Assembly (NCBI RefSeq): GCF_040196175.1
Contig: NZ_JBEFNF010000001.1
Span: 1-64,000, forward strand
Length of the DNA stretch: 64,000 bases
Reading direction: 5' to 3'
From: Halospina sp040196175
Lineage (GTDB): Bacteria > Pseudomonadota > Gammaproteobacteria > Pseudomonadales > Oleiphilaceae
Position numbers and translations under genes: made by a program. The notes beneath the pieces are model-generated. The model saw nothing but the letters and a program-made list of their open reading frames with translations, searched no databases and was not told the DNA's origin. Below are positions 42,516 through 51,494 of the stretch, piece by piece; positions within the stretch are counted from its first letter, which is position 1; each line of letters starts with the position of its first letter.

Positions 42516-44195
42516 TCAGTCCGGAATGTCCGTTACCGCGCCGCCGGAGGCGGAGTTCACGGTCTTGGCGTATTTGGCCAGGGTGCCGCGGCGGTATTTG
42601 GGGGCCGGTTTCTGCCATTGGGTGCGGCGCTGTTCCAGTTCTGATTCGCTGATATCAACGTCGATCCGGTTGGTTTCGGCATCGATTGTGATGGTATCGC
42701 CGTCCTGGAGCAGGGCGAGTGGGCCGCCGTCGACGGCCTCGGGGGTGACGTGGCCGACGACGAAGCCGTGGCTGCCGCCGGAGAAGCGCCCGTCGGTGAT
42801 CAGCGCTACCTGGTCGCCCAGGCCGCGGCCCATGATGGCGGAGGTGGGGGTCAGCATCTCGCGCATGCCCGGGCCGCCCTTGGGGCCTTCATAGCGGATG
42901 ACTACTACGTCGCCGGCCTGGACGGTGCCGTCGTTGATACCCTCCTGGGCGTCCTCCTCGGACTGATAGCAGCGGGCGGTGCCGGTGAAGCGAGTGCCCT
43001 CCTTGCCGGTGATCTTGGCCACGGCGCCGGTGGGTGAGAGGTTGCCGTAGAGGATGCGCAGGTGGCTGTCCGGTTTTATGGGGTTGTCGAAGCTGTGGAT
43101 GATGTCCTGGCTCTCCGGGTAGGGCTCCACGCCTTCAAGGTTCTCGGCGAGTGTTTTACCGGTCACCGTCAGGCAGCCGCCGTGCAGCAGGCCGCGATCA
43201 AGCAGTATCTTCATCAGCGGCTGGATCCCGCCGATGGCGACCAGCTCAGACATCATGTACTGCCCGCTTGGGCGCAGGTCCGCCAGTACCGGGACGCGCT
43301 TGCCGATCTCGGTGAAGTCATCCAGCGACAGTTCCACGCCGATGGTGTTGGCCATGGCCAGCAGGTGCAGCACCGCGTTGGTGGAGCCACCCAGCGCGAT
43401 CACCACGGTGATGGCGTTCTCGAACGCCTGGCGGGTCATGATGTCCGAGGGTTTGATATTCTTCGCGATCAGGTCCAGCACCGCCGCACCTGCCGCCCGG
43501 CAGTCCTCCTCCTTGGTCTTGGAGACCGCGTTCTGCGCGGAACTGTCCGGCAGGCTCAGCCCCAGCGCCTCGATGGCCGAGGCCATGGTATTGGCCGTGT
43601 ACATACCACCACAGGAACCGGGTCCCGGAATCGCCGTTTCCTCGATCTGCTTCACGTCGATCAGCGACTTGTCGCCCTTGGTGTAGGCGCCAACTGCCTC
43701 GAACACCGACACCAGGTCCGTGTGGTTCTCGCCCGGCTGGATGGTGCCGCCGTACACAAAGACCGAGGGCCGATCCAGCCGCGCCATGCCCATGACCAGC
43801 CCGGGCATGTTTTTGTCGCAGCCGCCGATGGTGACGATCCCGTCAAACCCCTCACAGCCGGTCACCGCCTCCACCGAGTCCGCGATGATCTCGCGCGAGA
43901 CCAGCGAATACTTCATGCCCTCGGTGCCATTGGCGATGCCATCCGAGATGGTGATGGTGTTGAAGATCACGCTCTTGCCACCGGCCTCATCCGCGCCATT
44001 ACCGGCATGCTCCGCCAGTTTGTTGATGTGCATATTGCAGGGCGTGACCATGCTCCAAGTGGAGGCGATCCCGATCTGGTTCTTCTGGAAATCCTCATCC
44101 TGGAACCCCACCGCCCGGAGCATGGCCCGGCTGGCGGATTTGCCGACTCCGTCGACGACTTGGCTGGAATAGCGGCGGTTATTGTCTTCGGCCAT
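42516..44195 (-). CDS. ilvD: Dihydroxy-acid dehydratase
   Basis: A 559-residue Fe-S enzyme of valine, leucine and isoleucine synthesis, converting dihydroxy acids to 2-keto acids. The three cluster cysteines are Cys53 (TPCNMHI), Cys126 (GGCDKNMPG) and Cys195 (GSCGGMYTAN). The DxRFSGGSHG motif near residue 470 (ITDGRFSGGSHGFVVGHVTPEA) closes the active site. The length fits the shorter IlvD class rather than the 610-residue E. coli type. Alone, divergent from yjbQ, with a perfect palindrome in the shared promoter gap. Confidence 0.96.
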   Translation of the reverse strand: MAEDNNRRYSSQVVDGVGKSASRAMLRAVGFQDEDFQKNQIGIASTWSMVTPCNMHINKLAEHAGNGADEAGGKSVIFNTITISDGIANGTEGMKYSLVSREIIADSVEAVTGCEGFDGIVTIGGCDKNMPGLVMGMARLDRPSVFVYGGTIQPGENHTDLVSVFEAVGAYTKGDKSLIDVKQIEETAIPGPGSCGGMYTANTMASAIEALGLSLPDSSAQNAVSKTKEEDCRAAGAAVLDLIAKNIKPSDIMTRQAFENAITVVIALGGSTNAVLHLLAMANTIGVELSLDDFTEIGKRVPVLADLRPSGQYMMSELVAIGGIQPLMKILLDRGLLHGGCLTVTGKTLAENLEGVEPYPESQDIIHSFDNPIKPDSHLRILYGNLSPTGAVAKITGKEGTRFTGTARCYQSEEDAQEGINDGTVQAGDVVVIRYEGPKGGPGMREMLTPTSAIMGRGLGDQVALITDGRFSGGSHGFVVGHVTPEAVDGGPLALLQDGDTITIDAETNRIDVDISESELEQRRTQWQKPAPKYRRGTLAKYAKTVNSASGGAVTDIPD

Positions 44196-44230
44196 GGCGT
44201 GACTCTCTTCCTATCTGCACTTTTCGTTTT

Positions 44231-44344
44231 GGTTTACCGGCGTTCACCGTGGCACTGGAAGTAAGGGAGCGGGGAGTCCTGGACAGGACTCCCCGCTCCC
44301 TTACCGCAATAAGCTGGAACGCTGGTATGGTGATTCGGTAAACC
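44231..44344. repeat. Nested palindrome between ilvD and yjbQ
   Basis: At 44261-44304 two 21-base arms (starting GTAAGGGAGCGGGGAGTCCT) are perfect inverted copies with a two-base centre, a 44-bp palindrome. Outside it, GGTTTACCG (44231) and CGGTAAACC (44336), and TCACC and GGTGA, add a second shell, so the structure spans 114 bp. It lies in the divergent gap; possible roles are a shared operator, a cruciform or a transposed palindromic unit. Confidence 0.85.
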
Positions 44345-44388
44345 GACATAGTATCGCGACACAGAACTCAGGGTAAGAGAATCCATCA

Positions 44389-44808
44389 ATGTGGCAGCAA
44401 CGCATTCTCCAATTATCCCCAAAATCCAAGGGCTTTCACCTCATCACCCACGAAGTCCTCGACCAGCTCGCCGAGATCACTGACATCCAGATCGGGCTGC
44501 TGCACCTGTTCATCCAGCACACCTCCGCCTCCCTGAGCCTGAACGAAAACGCCGACCCCAGCGTGCGCGGCGACATGGAACGCCACTTCCGCCACGCCGT
44601 GCCCGAAAATGCGCCATACTACGAACACACGATGGAAGGCCCCGACGACATGCCCGCCCACATCCGCTCCGTAATGCTCGGCGAATCCCTCAGCCTGCCG
44701 ATTGGACAGGGCCGGCTGCTGTTGGGCACCTGGCAGGGCATCTACCTGGGCGAGCACCGCAACAACGGCGGCGCCCGCAGGGTCGTGGCCACCCTCAACG
44801 GCGACTGA
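44389..44808 (+). CDS. YjbQ family protein (UPF0047, secondary thiamine-phosphate synthase-like)
   Basis: A 139-residue protein of the YjbQ/UPF0047 family. The conserved core is HTSASLSLNENADPSVRGDM and GTWQGIYLGEHR, with the active-site histidine candidates in FIQHTSAS and GEHR. E. coli YjbQ has been reported to have low thiamine-phosphate synthase activity; the true function is uncertain. ATG at 44389 gives standard length. Thirteen base pairs upstream of the next gene, so the two may be co-transcribed. Confidence 0.92.
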   Translation: MWQQRILQLSPKSKGFHLITHEVLDQLAEITDIQIGLLHLFIQHTSASLSLNENADPSVRGDMERHFRHAVPENAPYYEHTMEGPDDMPAHIRSVMLGESLSLPIGQGRLLLGTWQGIYLGEHRNNGGARRVVATLNGD

Positions 44809-44821
44809 ACGGGAGCAGCAC

Positions 44822-46138
44822 GTGATACCCGAGCACCTGACCGTACGCCTCAAGGAATGGGAAAGCTGGCTTCTGGAAAAGCCCGACCACGAGCATGGTC
44901 AGGCAGGGGCCTTCGCGCGTCGCCAGCTCAGGGTCGGTTATGCTGTGGGGCGGGACCTGATGGCTGGCCAGCTCAATCTGCACGCCATGAGTCTGGTCTA
45001 TACCACGCTACTGTCGATGGTGCCACTGTTAGCGTTGAGCTTCTCCGTGCTCAAAGCGATGGGCGTACACAACCAGCTGACACCGCTGCTCTATCAGTTC
45101 TTTGAGCCGCTGGGCCAACAGGGTACCCAGATGGCGGATCAAGTTATCACCTTCGTGGACAACATCAAGGTTGGCGTTCTGGGGTCAGTCGGCCTGCTCC
45201 TGCTGGTCTATACCGTGATCGCGCTGGTGCAGAAAATCGAGCGCTCCTTCAACATGGTTTGGCGCGCGCCCATGGGCCGTTCGATGGGTCAGCGCTTCTC
45301 CAATTATCTGAGCGTGATCACCATCGGCCCACTACTGATGGTTTCGGGGATTGGGCTGTCCGCCACGGTTTTCGGTTCCGATATCGTTCAGCAGCTCAGT
45401 CAGATCGAGCCCGTCGGCACTCTGATCGCCGTAACCAGCCGCTCAATGCCTTTTCTGATCACCGTAGCGGCTTTCACCTTTGTCTATATTTTTGTGCCCA
45501 ATACCCGGGTCCGCTTCCAGAGCGGGCTGATGGGTGGGCTGGTAGCTGGGGTGGCCTGGCAGGCGGCGAGTCTGGCCTTTGCTTCTTTCGCTGTGAACGC
45601 CAGCAGTTACGAGGCCATCTATTCCAGTTTTGCCATCGGGATCCTGTTGCTGATCTGGCTCTACATCAACTGGATTATTCTGCTCTCCGGGGCCAGCATC
45701 AGTTATTACCATCAGCATGAGCAGGCCATTTCCTCGCGGCGGGAAGTACGCTCTTCGCCAGAAGTGGAAGAACGCCTGGCAATGGCTCTGATGGAGCGCG
45801 TTGCGTCGGCTTTTGATCAGGGGAGCAACCCGCCGCGCCAGGAACTGCTGGCGCAGGATTTCGGCATCCCCGGCGATATTACGCAGCGGGTGAGTGACAA
45901 GTTGATCCGGTCCGGCGTCCTTCATCCGGGAGGCGATGACGGCGAGGAATTGATCCCGGGGCGCTCGCTGGATCGGATACAGGTCCGGGATATCCTGGAA
46001 GCCGCTCGCCACGACGAGGACCGGCTTGCCTGCCGCTTACCGGCCACACAAGGGGTTATCTTTTCCGAGCTGGAGGATGAGCGCCTGGGACTGACGTTGC
46101 TGGAGCTGGTGCGCGACGCTAATAGCCCTTTCTCCTAA
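44822..46138 (+). CDS. YihY/BrkB family inner-membrane protein
   Basis: A 438-residue membrane protein of the YihY/virulence factor BrkB family. Start is GTG 44822, with GGGAG six bases upstream; there is no ATG near. Hydrophobic helices begin near residue 55 (SLVYTTLLSMVPLLALSFSV), with the family blocks LLVYTVIALVQKIERSFNMV, WRAPMGRSMGQRFSNYLSVI, and FVPNTRVRFQSGLMGGLVAG, and IYSSFAIGILLLIWLYINWI. The last 130 residues form a soluble helical tail with a possible winged-helix. Some relatives were once called ribonuclease BN by mistake; no nuclease motif is present here. Function unknown. Confidence 0.9.
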   Translation: MIPEHLTVRLKEWESWLLEKPDHEHGQAGAFARRQLRVGYAVGRDLMAGQLNLHAMSLVYTTLLSMVPLLALSFSVLKAMGVHNQLTPLLYQFFEPLGQQGTQMADQVITFVDNIKVGVLGSVGLLLLVYTVIALVQKIERSFNMVWRAPMGRSMGQRFSNYLSVITIGPLLMVSGIGLSATVFGSDIVQQLSQIEPVGTLIAVTSRSMPFLITVAAFTFVYIFVPNTRVRFQSGLMGGLVAGVAWQAASLAFASFAVNASSYEAIYSSFAIGILLLIWLYINWIILLSGASISYYHQHEQAISSRREVRSSPEVEERLAMALMERVASAFDQGSNPPRQELLAQDFGIPGDITQRVSDKLIRSGVLHPGGDDGEELIPGRSLDRIQVRDILEAARHDEDRLACRLPATQGVIFSELEDERLGLTLLELVRDANSPFS

Positions 46139-46183
46139 ACCCCCTTCATCCCGGCACGTTCTGTTGACGTATGCTTAACTGTA

Positions 46184-46789
46184 GTGACCCAGTGGTCGAC
46201 AGTTGTGAGCGCCGTGTCATCCAAAAAACCAGTTCCGGCCCTACTGGCCTTGCTCATCGTAGCGTTAATGCTGGCTCTGCCCTGGCTGGCGGGCGCCCTG
46301 ACGCAGCGTGATCATTATGGGGTGGGCACCGCTGGCCCCGTTCCGGATCTTCCCCAACTCAGTCGGGATCGGATGGAACAGCAAAGCATTGCGGCGACCT
46401 TTGTGTTTTTTGGTTATCAGGGGTGTACTGCTTCATGCCCCGCTCAACTGGTTAATATGCGTAAGCTCGCCAACCAGCTGGATCGCGATGATGTTCGATT
46501 CCTCTACATCACCCTCGCACCGGCTGATGTAACGGCCTCTGACCTGAGGCAATGGTTGCATACTCTGGGACCCGCTTTCGTCGGTCATCACCCCGAGGAT
46601 GCTGACCATGCCCGCCGGCTCATCCAGTCTTTCGGCGGTTTTTCAGATCGATACAATGAATCGATGGCGCGCTTTTCGCACAGTGCAGACCTGTATCTTG
46701 TGGCCCGTAATCGCCAGATGCTGCGCTACTCAGGGGTTGCGTTGGATCTGGCACGGGTGCAGCAGGACCTTGTCGCCGTTACTGACTAA
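46184..46789 (+). CDS. SCO1/SenC family copper chaperone
   Basis: A 201-residue membrane-anchored thioredoxin-fold protein. A single helix at about 18-38 anchors it to the inner membrane. Copper ligands are Cys81 and Cys85 in GCTASCP and His166 in RFSHSADLYLV. SCO proteins deliver copper to the CuA site of cytochrome oxidases or act as thiol reductases. Start is given as GTG 46184, but no ribosome binding site is visible and later GTG codons (46205, 46214) are possible. No oxidase genes are nearby. Confidence 0.85.
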   Translation: MTQWSTVVSAVSSKKPVPALLALLIVALMLALPWLAGALTQRDHYGVGTAGPVPDLPQLSRDRMEQQSIAATFVFFGYQGCTASCPAQLVNMRKLANQLDRDDVRFLYITLAPADVTASDLRQWLHTLGPAFVGHHPEDADHARRLIQSFGGFSDRYNESMARFSHSADLYLVARNRQMLRYSGVALDLARVQQDLVAVTD

Positions 46790-46819
46790 CAACACAGGCT
46801 AACGTGGAGCTGTAAGACC

Positions 46820-48337
46820 ATGACAATCCAGACTCAGGACGCTCGCGAGCGTCTACCCAATGACCAGTTGATGTTCGGGCTCCTGATGGCTCACGTTCCG
46901 GTGGTGGGGCTGATCATACCCTGGGGGTATGACACCACCGCCTTTGCGCTGACCGCGTCCGTGGCGCTGGGCCTGATCGTGGGTCTGGCCTATGCCACGC
47001 TCCGGGGGCAGCGGGCGTTTTCTGTGGTGGTTGCCATGGCCCTAATGGCGTTTTCAGCGATCATGATCCAGGCCCAGATGGGCCGGATCGAGATGCATTT
47101 CCACATCTTCGGTGCCCTGGCTTTTGTGGTTCTTTATCGGGATTGGCTGCCGGTGGTCGCCGGGGCAGCCGTGATCGCGCTCCACCACCTTGCGATGACA
47201 GCCTTGCAGCTAGGGGCCGTATCGTTGGGTGATATGCCGGTGATGATCTTCAACTACGGCTGCAGTTGGGGTATTGCGTTTCTGCACGCGGCATTTGTGG
47301 TGTTTGAGGCGGCCATACTGGTGTTCATGGCGCTGCGTCTGGGGGCTGAGAAGAAGCGTACCCAGCGCATGCAGGAGCTTGTTGAGCGTGTCGCTGGTGA
47401 CGGCGACTTGGGGATGCGGTTGAGTGGCAGCGAACAGGATGCCAGCGCGGCGGCGTTCAACCGGCTGATGGATCAGTTTGAACAGCTGGTGAGCCGTGCC
47501 TCGGGCCTGTCCGAGCAGCTCCAGTCGGTTTCCTCACGTCTTGATGAACTCTGTGAAGACACGACCTCCGCTTCTGATAATCTGCAGAGTCAGACTGCCC
47601 AGGCTGCTTCTGCGATGGAAGAGATGACGTCGTCGGTGCGCGGGGTGGCGGATAACGCGGCTCAGGGCTCTGAAGCCGCCAAGAGTGCGGCGACCCGGGT
47701 CAGCAGCAGCCGCACCGATGCCGACCAGGCACAGACGGTTACTGAAGCCAGCCATGAGGCCATGGAGCAGGCCAGTGGTGTCATCCGCCGATTGAGTGAA
47801 CAGGTCACCGAGATTCATGGGGCGGTCAGCGCCATCAATGAGATCTCTGATCAGACCAACCTGCTGGCGCTCAATGCGGCGATTGAGGCGGCGCGCGCTG
47901 GCGAACACGGGCGGGGATTCGCTGTTGTGGCGGATGAAGTGCGTAACCTCTCCCAGCGAACCCAGTCTTTCACCCAGCAGGTCCAGACCATCGTCGGTCA
48001 GCTGAATGATGGTAGTGAACAGGCACTGGCGGCCATTGATATGGGAACAACACGCTCAGGGGAGGCGCTGCAGCAGATGACGCGTGTCAGCGAGGGGGCT
48101 CAGGAGCTGGAAACACTGGTGAACGATCTCAGTGGACTCAGCAATCAGATTGCCGTGGCCGCAGAGCAGCAATCGTCCGCCGCGGACGAGATCAGCAGCA
48201 GCGTTCAGGCTGCGGCGGATGAAAACGCTACCGTAACGCAGAAATCCGGCGAAACCCGTGAATCAGCCGCGGAGGTGCGCTCCCTCGCGGGCGAGATTCA
48301 ACAGCTCATGGGCGGTTTCAGCATGAAGCGCGATTGA
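46820..48337 (+). CDS. Methyl-accepting chemotaxis protein with a histidine-rich membrane sensor
   Basis: A 505-residue chemoreceptor. Residues about 17-180 contain five or six membrane helices and no periplasmic loop domain, so sensing must occur within or near the membrane. Histidines cluster there: His25, MHFH at 92-95, HH at 122-123 and His156, well placed for metal or haem binding (inference). A HAMP-like linker is followed by the signalling helical hairpin with the tip EISDQTNLLALNAAIEAARA followed by GEHGRGFAVVADEVR, the CheA/CheW contact. No methylesterase, CheA or CheW is in the window. Runs 31 bp after the SCO gene. Confidence 0.92.
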   Translation: MTIQTQDARERLPNDQLMFGLLMAHVPVVGLIIPWGYDTTAFALTASVALGLIVGLAYATLRGQRAFSVVVAMALMAFSAIMIQAQMGRIEMHFHIFGALAFVVLYRDWLPVVAGAAVIALHHLAMTALQLGAVSLGDMPVMIFNYGCSWGIAFLHAAFVVFEAAILVFMALRLGAEKKRTQRMQELVERVAGDGDLGMRLSGSEQDASAAAFNRLMDQFEQLVSRASGLSEQLQSVSSRLDELCEDTTSASDNLQSQTAQAASAMEEMTSSVRGVADNAAQGSEAAKSAATRVSSSRTDADQAQTVTEASHEAMEQASGVIRRLSEQVTEIHGAVSAINEISDQTNLLALNAAIEAARAGEHGRGFAVVADEVRNLSQRTQSFTQQVQTIVGQLNDGSEQALAAIDMGTTRSGEALQQMTRVSEGAQELETLVNDLSGLSNQIAVAAEQQSSAADEISSSVQAAADENATVTQKSGETRESAAEVRSLAGEIQQLMGGFSMKRD

Positions 48338-48344
48338 ATCGCGC

Positions 48345-49109
48345 TCATTGCGCCATGCCGTCGTAGTCGGCCTCAGGCAGCTGGCCATTGCGTTTGAGTG
48401 CTCGCAGCTGCTTGTCCCATGCATCGGCCAGCGACTGAGCGTTTTCCAGAGCGCGTGAGACAAAGAAGTGAACGCCGAGCTGCCCAATGATGTCTCTGTC
48501 CAGCCCATTCAGCTGATGGTGTGCAATGGTGGTTTCCGCCGGGGTCTGGTAATTGAGCAGGTAATCAGCTCGATCAAACTGGATCATCCGCAAGGCTGAC
48601 TTATGGCCATTGGCCTCGATGATCTGCATCGCATCACGGTGTTCTTCAAAGAAGCGCCCCAGCTGACCGTAGGTATAGCCTTTGATCAGAATGACGCGCT
48701 TGTCTTTCAGCTCGTTCACATTCGATATTGATTCCGTACTTTTCTGGCGATAGAGCGCAATTGTGAGCTTGGCAGCCGGCTCCTGGGATTCGACAGCGGT
48801 GTCGGTTAACCGGTGCAGCCCCGCGGCGCCCAGAGTGAAGGCTGTCTCGCCCGATTCCATCTGGCGGTAGAGCCGCGTTGCCGGATGCTGCACAAAGCGA
48901 ACCGGCTGATCCATACCCTCAAAAACGCGCCGAGCCAGTGCCACCAGATACCCCTTTGAACGCCCTTCATCATCCGTGTAACCGAAGGGCGGGAGGTTAA
49001 CGTAACCAAACTCCAGCTCTTTCGCTTCTGCTGACGCAGGCAGGGACAGGAGCATGACAAAAAGCAGTAAGAGACTGACGCATGAAATGGGCAAGCTTAT
49101 GCGTATCAT
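48345..49109 (-). CDS. Periplasmic solute-binding protein (family 3-like)
   Basis: A 254-residue secreted protein with a signal peptide at 1-28 (ISCVSLLLLFVMLLSLPASA). The opening ELEFGYVNLPPFGYTDDEGR followed by SKGYLVALARRVFEG matches the bilobed amino-acid-type binding proteins (SBP_bac_3). A second-lobe block LKDKRVILIKGYTYGQLG follows. No ABC transporter genes are close; it converges on the chemoreceptor gene 7 bp away. Such orphan proteins often serve sensory or ectoine/amino-acid uptake roles, but the ligand is unknown. Confidence 0.8.
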   Translation of the reverse strand: MIRISLPISCVSLLLLFVMLLSLPASAEAKELEFGYVNLPPFGYTDDEGRSKGYLVALARRVFEGMDQPVRFVQHPATRLYRQMESGETAFTLGAAGLHRLTDTAVESQEPAAKLTIALYRQKSTESISNVNELKDKRVILIKGYTYGQLGRFFEEHRDAMQIIEANGHKSALRMIQFDRADYLLNYQTPAETTIAHHQLNGLDRDIIGQLGVHFFVSRALENAQSLADAWDKQLRALKRNGQLPEADYDGMAQ

Positions 49110-49511
49110 TGATTACCTGGCGGAAAGAGGGCATTAATGAGGCCTAGACATTCTATAGACAGCCCATGCGGTTTGTCCGCCGATGTTCGTAAACAAATTC
49201 AAAACCTTGAGCAATGCGATCGTATAGGGCGGGGCGACACCTGTTAACTGCTTCACAGAACACCGTTTCCATACTAATGGGCTTTTTCTCGCACCGGCGT
49301 GATAAGCTCAAAAGCATGGGCATTGAGCTCAAGGCGCCGTGTTATGATCAGGGCGGGAACTGACACGTAATTTCCAGCCTTTCCGGAAACGTCCCCGAAC
49401 GAGGATTACCTTAATCATGGCCCCGTGTCTGGTATCCAGGCTCCGGGGTGGCCCCTGGGAAAATCCGCAAGCGCCTGGAGTCAGATTTTCAAACCTATCG
49501 GCGGGGGGTGC
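49110..49511. other. Gap of 402 bp with hairpin-rich sequence
   Basis: No open frame with a ribosome binding site. Near 49420-49450 nested complementary stretches (CCCCG with CGGGG, CTGG with CCAG) form a hairpin about 60 bp after the DUF445 stop, so it may help end that transcript. I compared it by eye with 4.5S, 6S and tmRNA and found none of their landmarks. Confidence 0.4.
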
Positions 49512-50741
49512 TTAGAACATCGTCGCCCCGAAGATAAAGGTCAGTTGCGCCAGACCCGCCAGGAAGCCCAGTGCGGCGCCGGCGGCGATGAGCTTGATCT
49601 CGTCCTCCTGGAAGCAGGGGCGCAGCAGTTGTTGGAACTCCTCCGGGGACAGCTCGACCATGCGCCGGCGCATGATGTCCTCGACGGCGCTGGCGCGGTC
49701 ATTTTCGAACATGGGGTCGTCAAAGGTTTCCTCAGCAATCTCGATGGACAGGTCGCCTACACGCTGTTTGAGATGGGCGAAGGAGGTGGGGCCGAACGCA
49801 ACCTGGGTGAAGGCTTTGCCCATGCCGGCGGTTTCGTCCACCAGCTTCTTCATGTGTTTGCGCACCAGATTACGGGCGCGGTCGGCTTTGGGGCCGTTGA
49901 GGATGGCATCCACCAGGTTGCCCACGGTCAGGATCTCGTGGGTGACGAGGTGGCAGAACGCGTTGGCCACCTCCGGCTGGCGGCGCAGGAACTGGCCCTG
50001 GAGGCGGAAGGGGCCGATTTTAACCGGGTAGAGTGGCCGAAAGATGAAGTTGAGCGCAATCCAATTGGTGGCCCAGCCCACCAGCAGTCCGAAAAAGGGC
50101 AGGATCCAGCCGGCCTGAAAGTAGTACCAGACGATCATCTGGATGATCCCGAAACCGAAGCCGAAGTAGAGCCCGGAGTTGATGATGAACCGGAACTCTT
50201 TCTCGCCGCATTCCAGGAAAATGCGGTTGAGCAGCGAGCGATCTTCACCGAGCTGGGTGACCACCATGTTCTGGATGTCGAGCAGGTCTTCGGCATTGGC
50301 GGAGAAGTCATCAACCAGGTTGTCCACCAGTTCCGGTGAACGCTCGCGCACCCGCTGATAGACTTTTTCGCGCGCTTTCTGGGGCAGGTTTTCCCAGAAG
50401 GTGGGGTGTTCCGCCAGCATGATCTCGTCCACGTATTCCTCGGTGCGCGGCACCGTGTGGTCCACAACGTACTGGGTCAGCACCCGCGGGTCGATGTACT
50501 CAAAGATTTCCTGAACGGTACCGATCTTGGAGATGGTCGAGTCCACGGCGATGCGCGCCATCTTCTCGGCCTTGGAGGGAATGATGCCATGCCAGCCAAG
50601 GAAGGGGCGGATGCCGATGAATTCCTTGGGGTAGAAGGTGAGATTGATGGCCATCCAGTTGGTGATCCAGCCGATGAGCGCGGCGATTACCGGGATGCTC
50701 AGGTACTTCCAGAATTCCGGGGTGGTGAACAGATCCATCAT
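49512..50741 (-). CDS. DUF445 family membrane protein
   Basis: A 409-residue DUF445 protein. Membrane helices at 12-33 (KYLSIPVIAALIGWITNWMA) and around 205-235 (FGFGIIQMIVWYYFQAGWIL), with a short one at the C-terminus. The repeated signature GWITNWMAINLTFYPKEF and GWATNWIALNFIFRPLYPV appears twice, in the first and second half, which is diagnostic. Function unknown; relatives are linked to membrane integrity. Overlaps the rsmE stop by four bases (ATGA), so it is coupled to bioA-rsmE. Confidence 0.9.
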   Translation of the reverse strand: MMDLFTTPEFWKYLSIPVIAALIGWITNWMAINLTFYPKEFIGIRPFLGWHGIIPSKAEKMARIAVDSTISKIGTVQEIFEYIDPRVLTQYVVDHTVPRTEEYVDEIMLAEHPTFWENLPQKAREKVYQRVRERSPELVDNLVDDFSANAEDLLDIQNMVVTQLGEDRSLLNRIFLECGEKEFRFIINSGLYFGFGFGIIQMIVWYYFQAGWILPFFGLLVGWATNWIALNFIFRPLYPVKIGPFRLQGQFLRRQPEVANAFCHLVTHEILTVGNLVDAILNGPKADRARNLVRKHMKKLVDETAGMGKAFTQVAFGPTSFAHLKQRVGDLSIEIAEETFDDPMFENDRASAVEDIMRRRMVELSPEEFQQLLRPCFQEDEIKLIAAGAALGFLAGLAQLTFIFGATMF

Positions 50742-51487
50742 TCACTCGTTTCCTTACTGCCGGATTGGAAGTCGCCCCAGAGCCATTGGCACAGGCCAAT
50801 AGCTGCGACTGGCGCGGTTTCAGTGCGCAATACCCGCGGGCCCAGGGCCAGTGGGGCAAAGCCGGCGTTGGCGGCGGCGCTGAGTTCGTCCTCGTTCAGC
50901 CCACCCTCAGGGCCAATGAGCAGGGCGATGGAGGCTGGCGTCACTGCTTGCCTGCCAGTGGCCTGGCCTTCGTGGTGGAGGACAAGCCGTGCCTCCTGAT
51001 CACACGCCGCCAACCAGTCGTTCAGTCTGAGCGGCGCGTGAATCACAGGGATCCGGGCCCGACCGCATTGTTCCGCGGCGCTGACTGCGACCTGTTGCCA
51101 GTTCTTCAGGCGCTTACGTTCGCGTTCCGGGTTGAGCCGTACCTCGCAGCGAGCGCTGTCCAGAGGCTGGATGGCCGTGACGCCCATTTCCGTGGCCTTC
51201 TGGATGGCGTAATCCATGCGCTCGCCCCGGGAAATAACCTGGCCCAGAGTGATCGCCAGCGGGGATTCCGTGCCGGGATCGTGCGGTGATTCAATACGCA
51301 CGGTGAGCCGTTTGCGACCCGCTTCCAGGATTTGCGCTGGGTAGTCCAGGCCGTCGCCGTTGAACAGCACCACCCGATCGCCCGCATTCATGCGTAGGAC
51401 GGTACCCGCGTGATGGGCGCCGTTGCCGGTCAGCGTGTGTTCACCCGGCGCCAGTGGCTCCGGGGTGTGGATCCGGGGGGTGCGCAT
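50738..51487 (-). CDS. rsmE: 16S rRNA (uracil(1498)-N(3))-methyltransferase
   Basis: A 249-residue SPOUT-class methyltransferase that modifies U1498 in 16S rRNA using SAM. N-terminal PUA-like part (AGDRVVLFNGDGLDYPAQIL) and the knotted C-terminal domain with LLIGPEGGLNEDELSAAANA and APLALGPRVLRTETAPVAAI. The motif RGERMDYAIQKATEMGVTAI is standard. Second gene of bioA-rsmE-DUF445, 7 bp after bioA. SAM made by MetK further along is its methyl donor. Confidence 0.95.
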   Translation of the reverse strand: MRTPRIHTPEPLAPGEHTLTGNGAHHAGTVLRMNAGDRVVLFNGDGLDYPAQILEAGRKRLTVRIESPHDPGTESPLAITLGQVISRGERMDYAIQKATEMGVTAIQPLDSARCEVRLNPERERKRLKNWQQVAVSAAEQCGRARIPVIHAPLRLNDWLAACDQEARLVLHHEGQATGRQAVTPASIALLIGPEGGLNEDELSAAANAGFAPLALGPRVLRTETAPVAAIGLCQWLWGDFQSGSKETSE

Positions 51488-51494
51488 CGGTGCC

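Noticed and set aside
43062..44264. Plus-strand frame of about 400 codons opposite ilvD
   Set aside because: Antisense shadow of a certain gene.
49380..49511. 6S, 4.5S or other known small RNA
   Set aside because: A hairpin is present, but none of the conserved sequence landmarks of these RNAs is visible.
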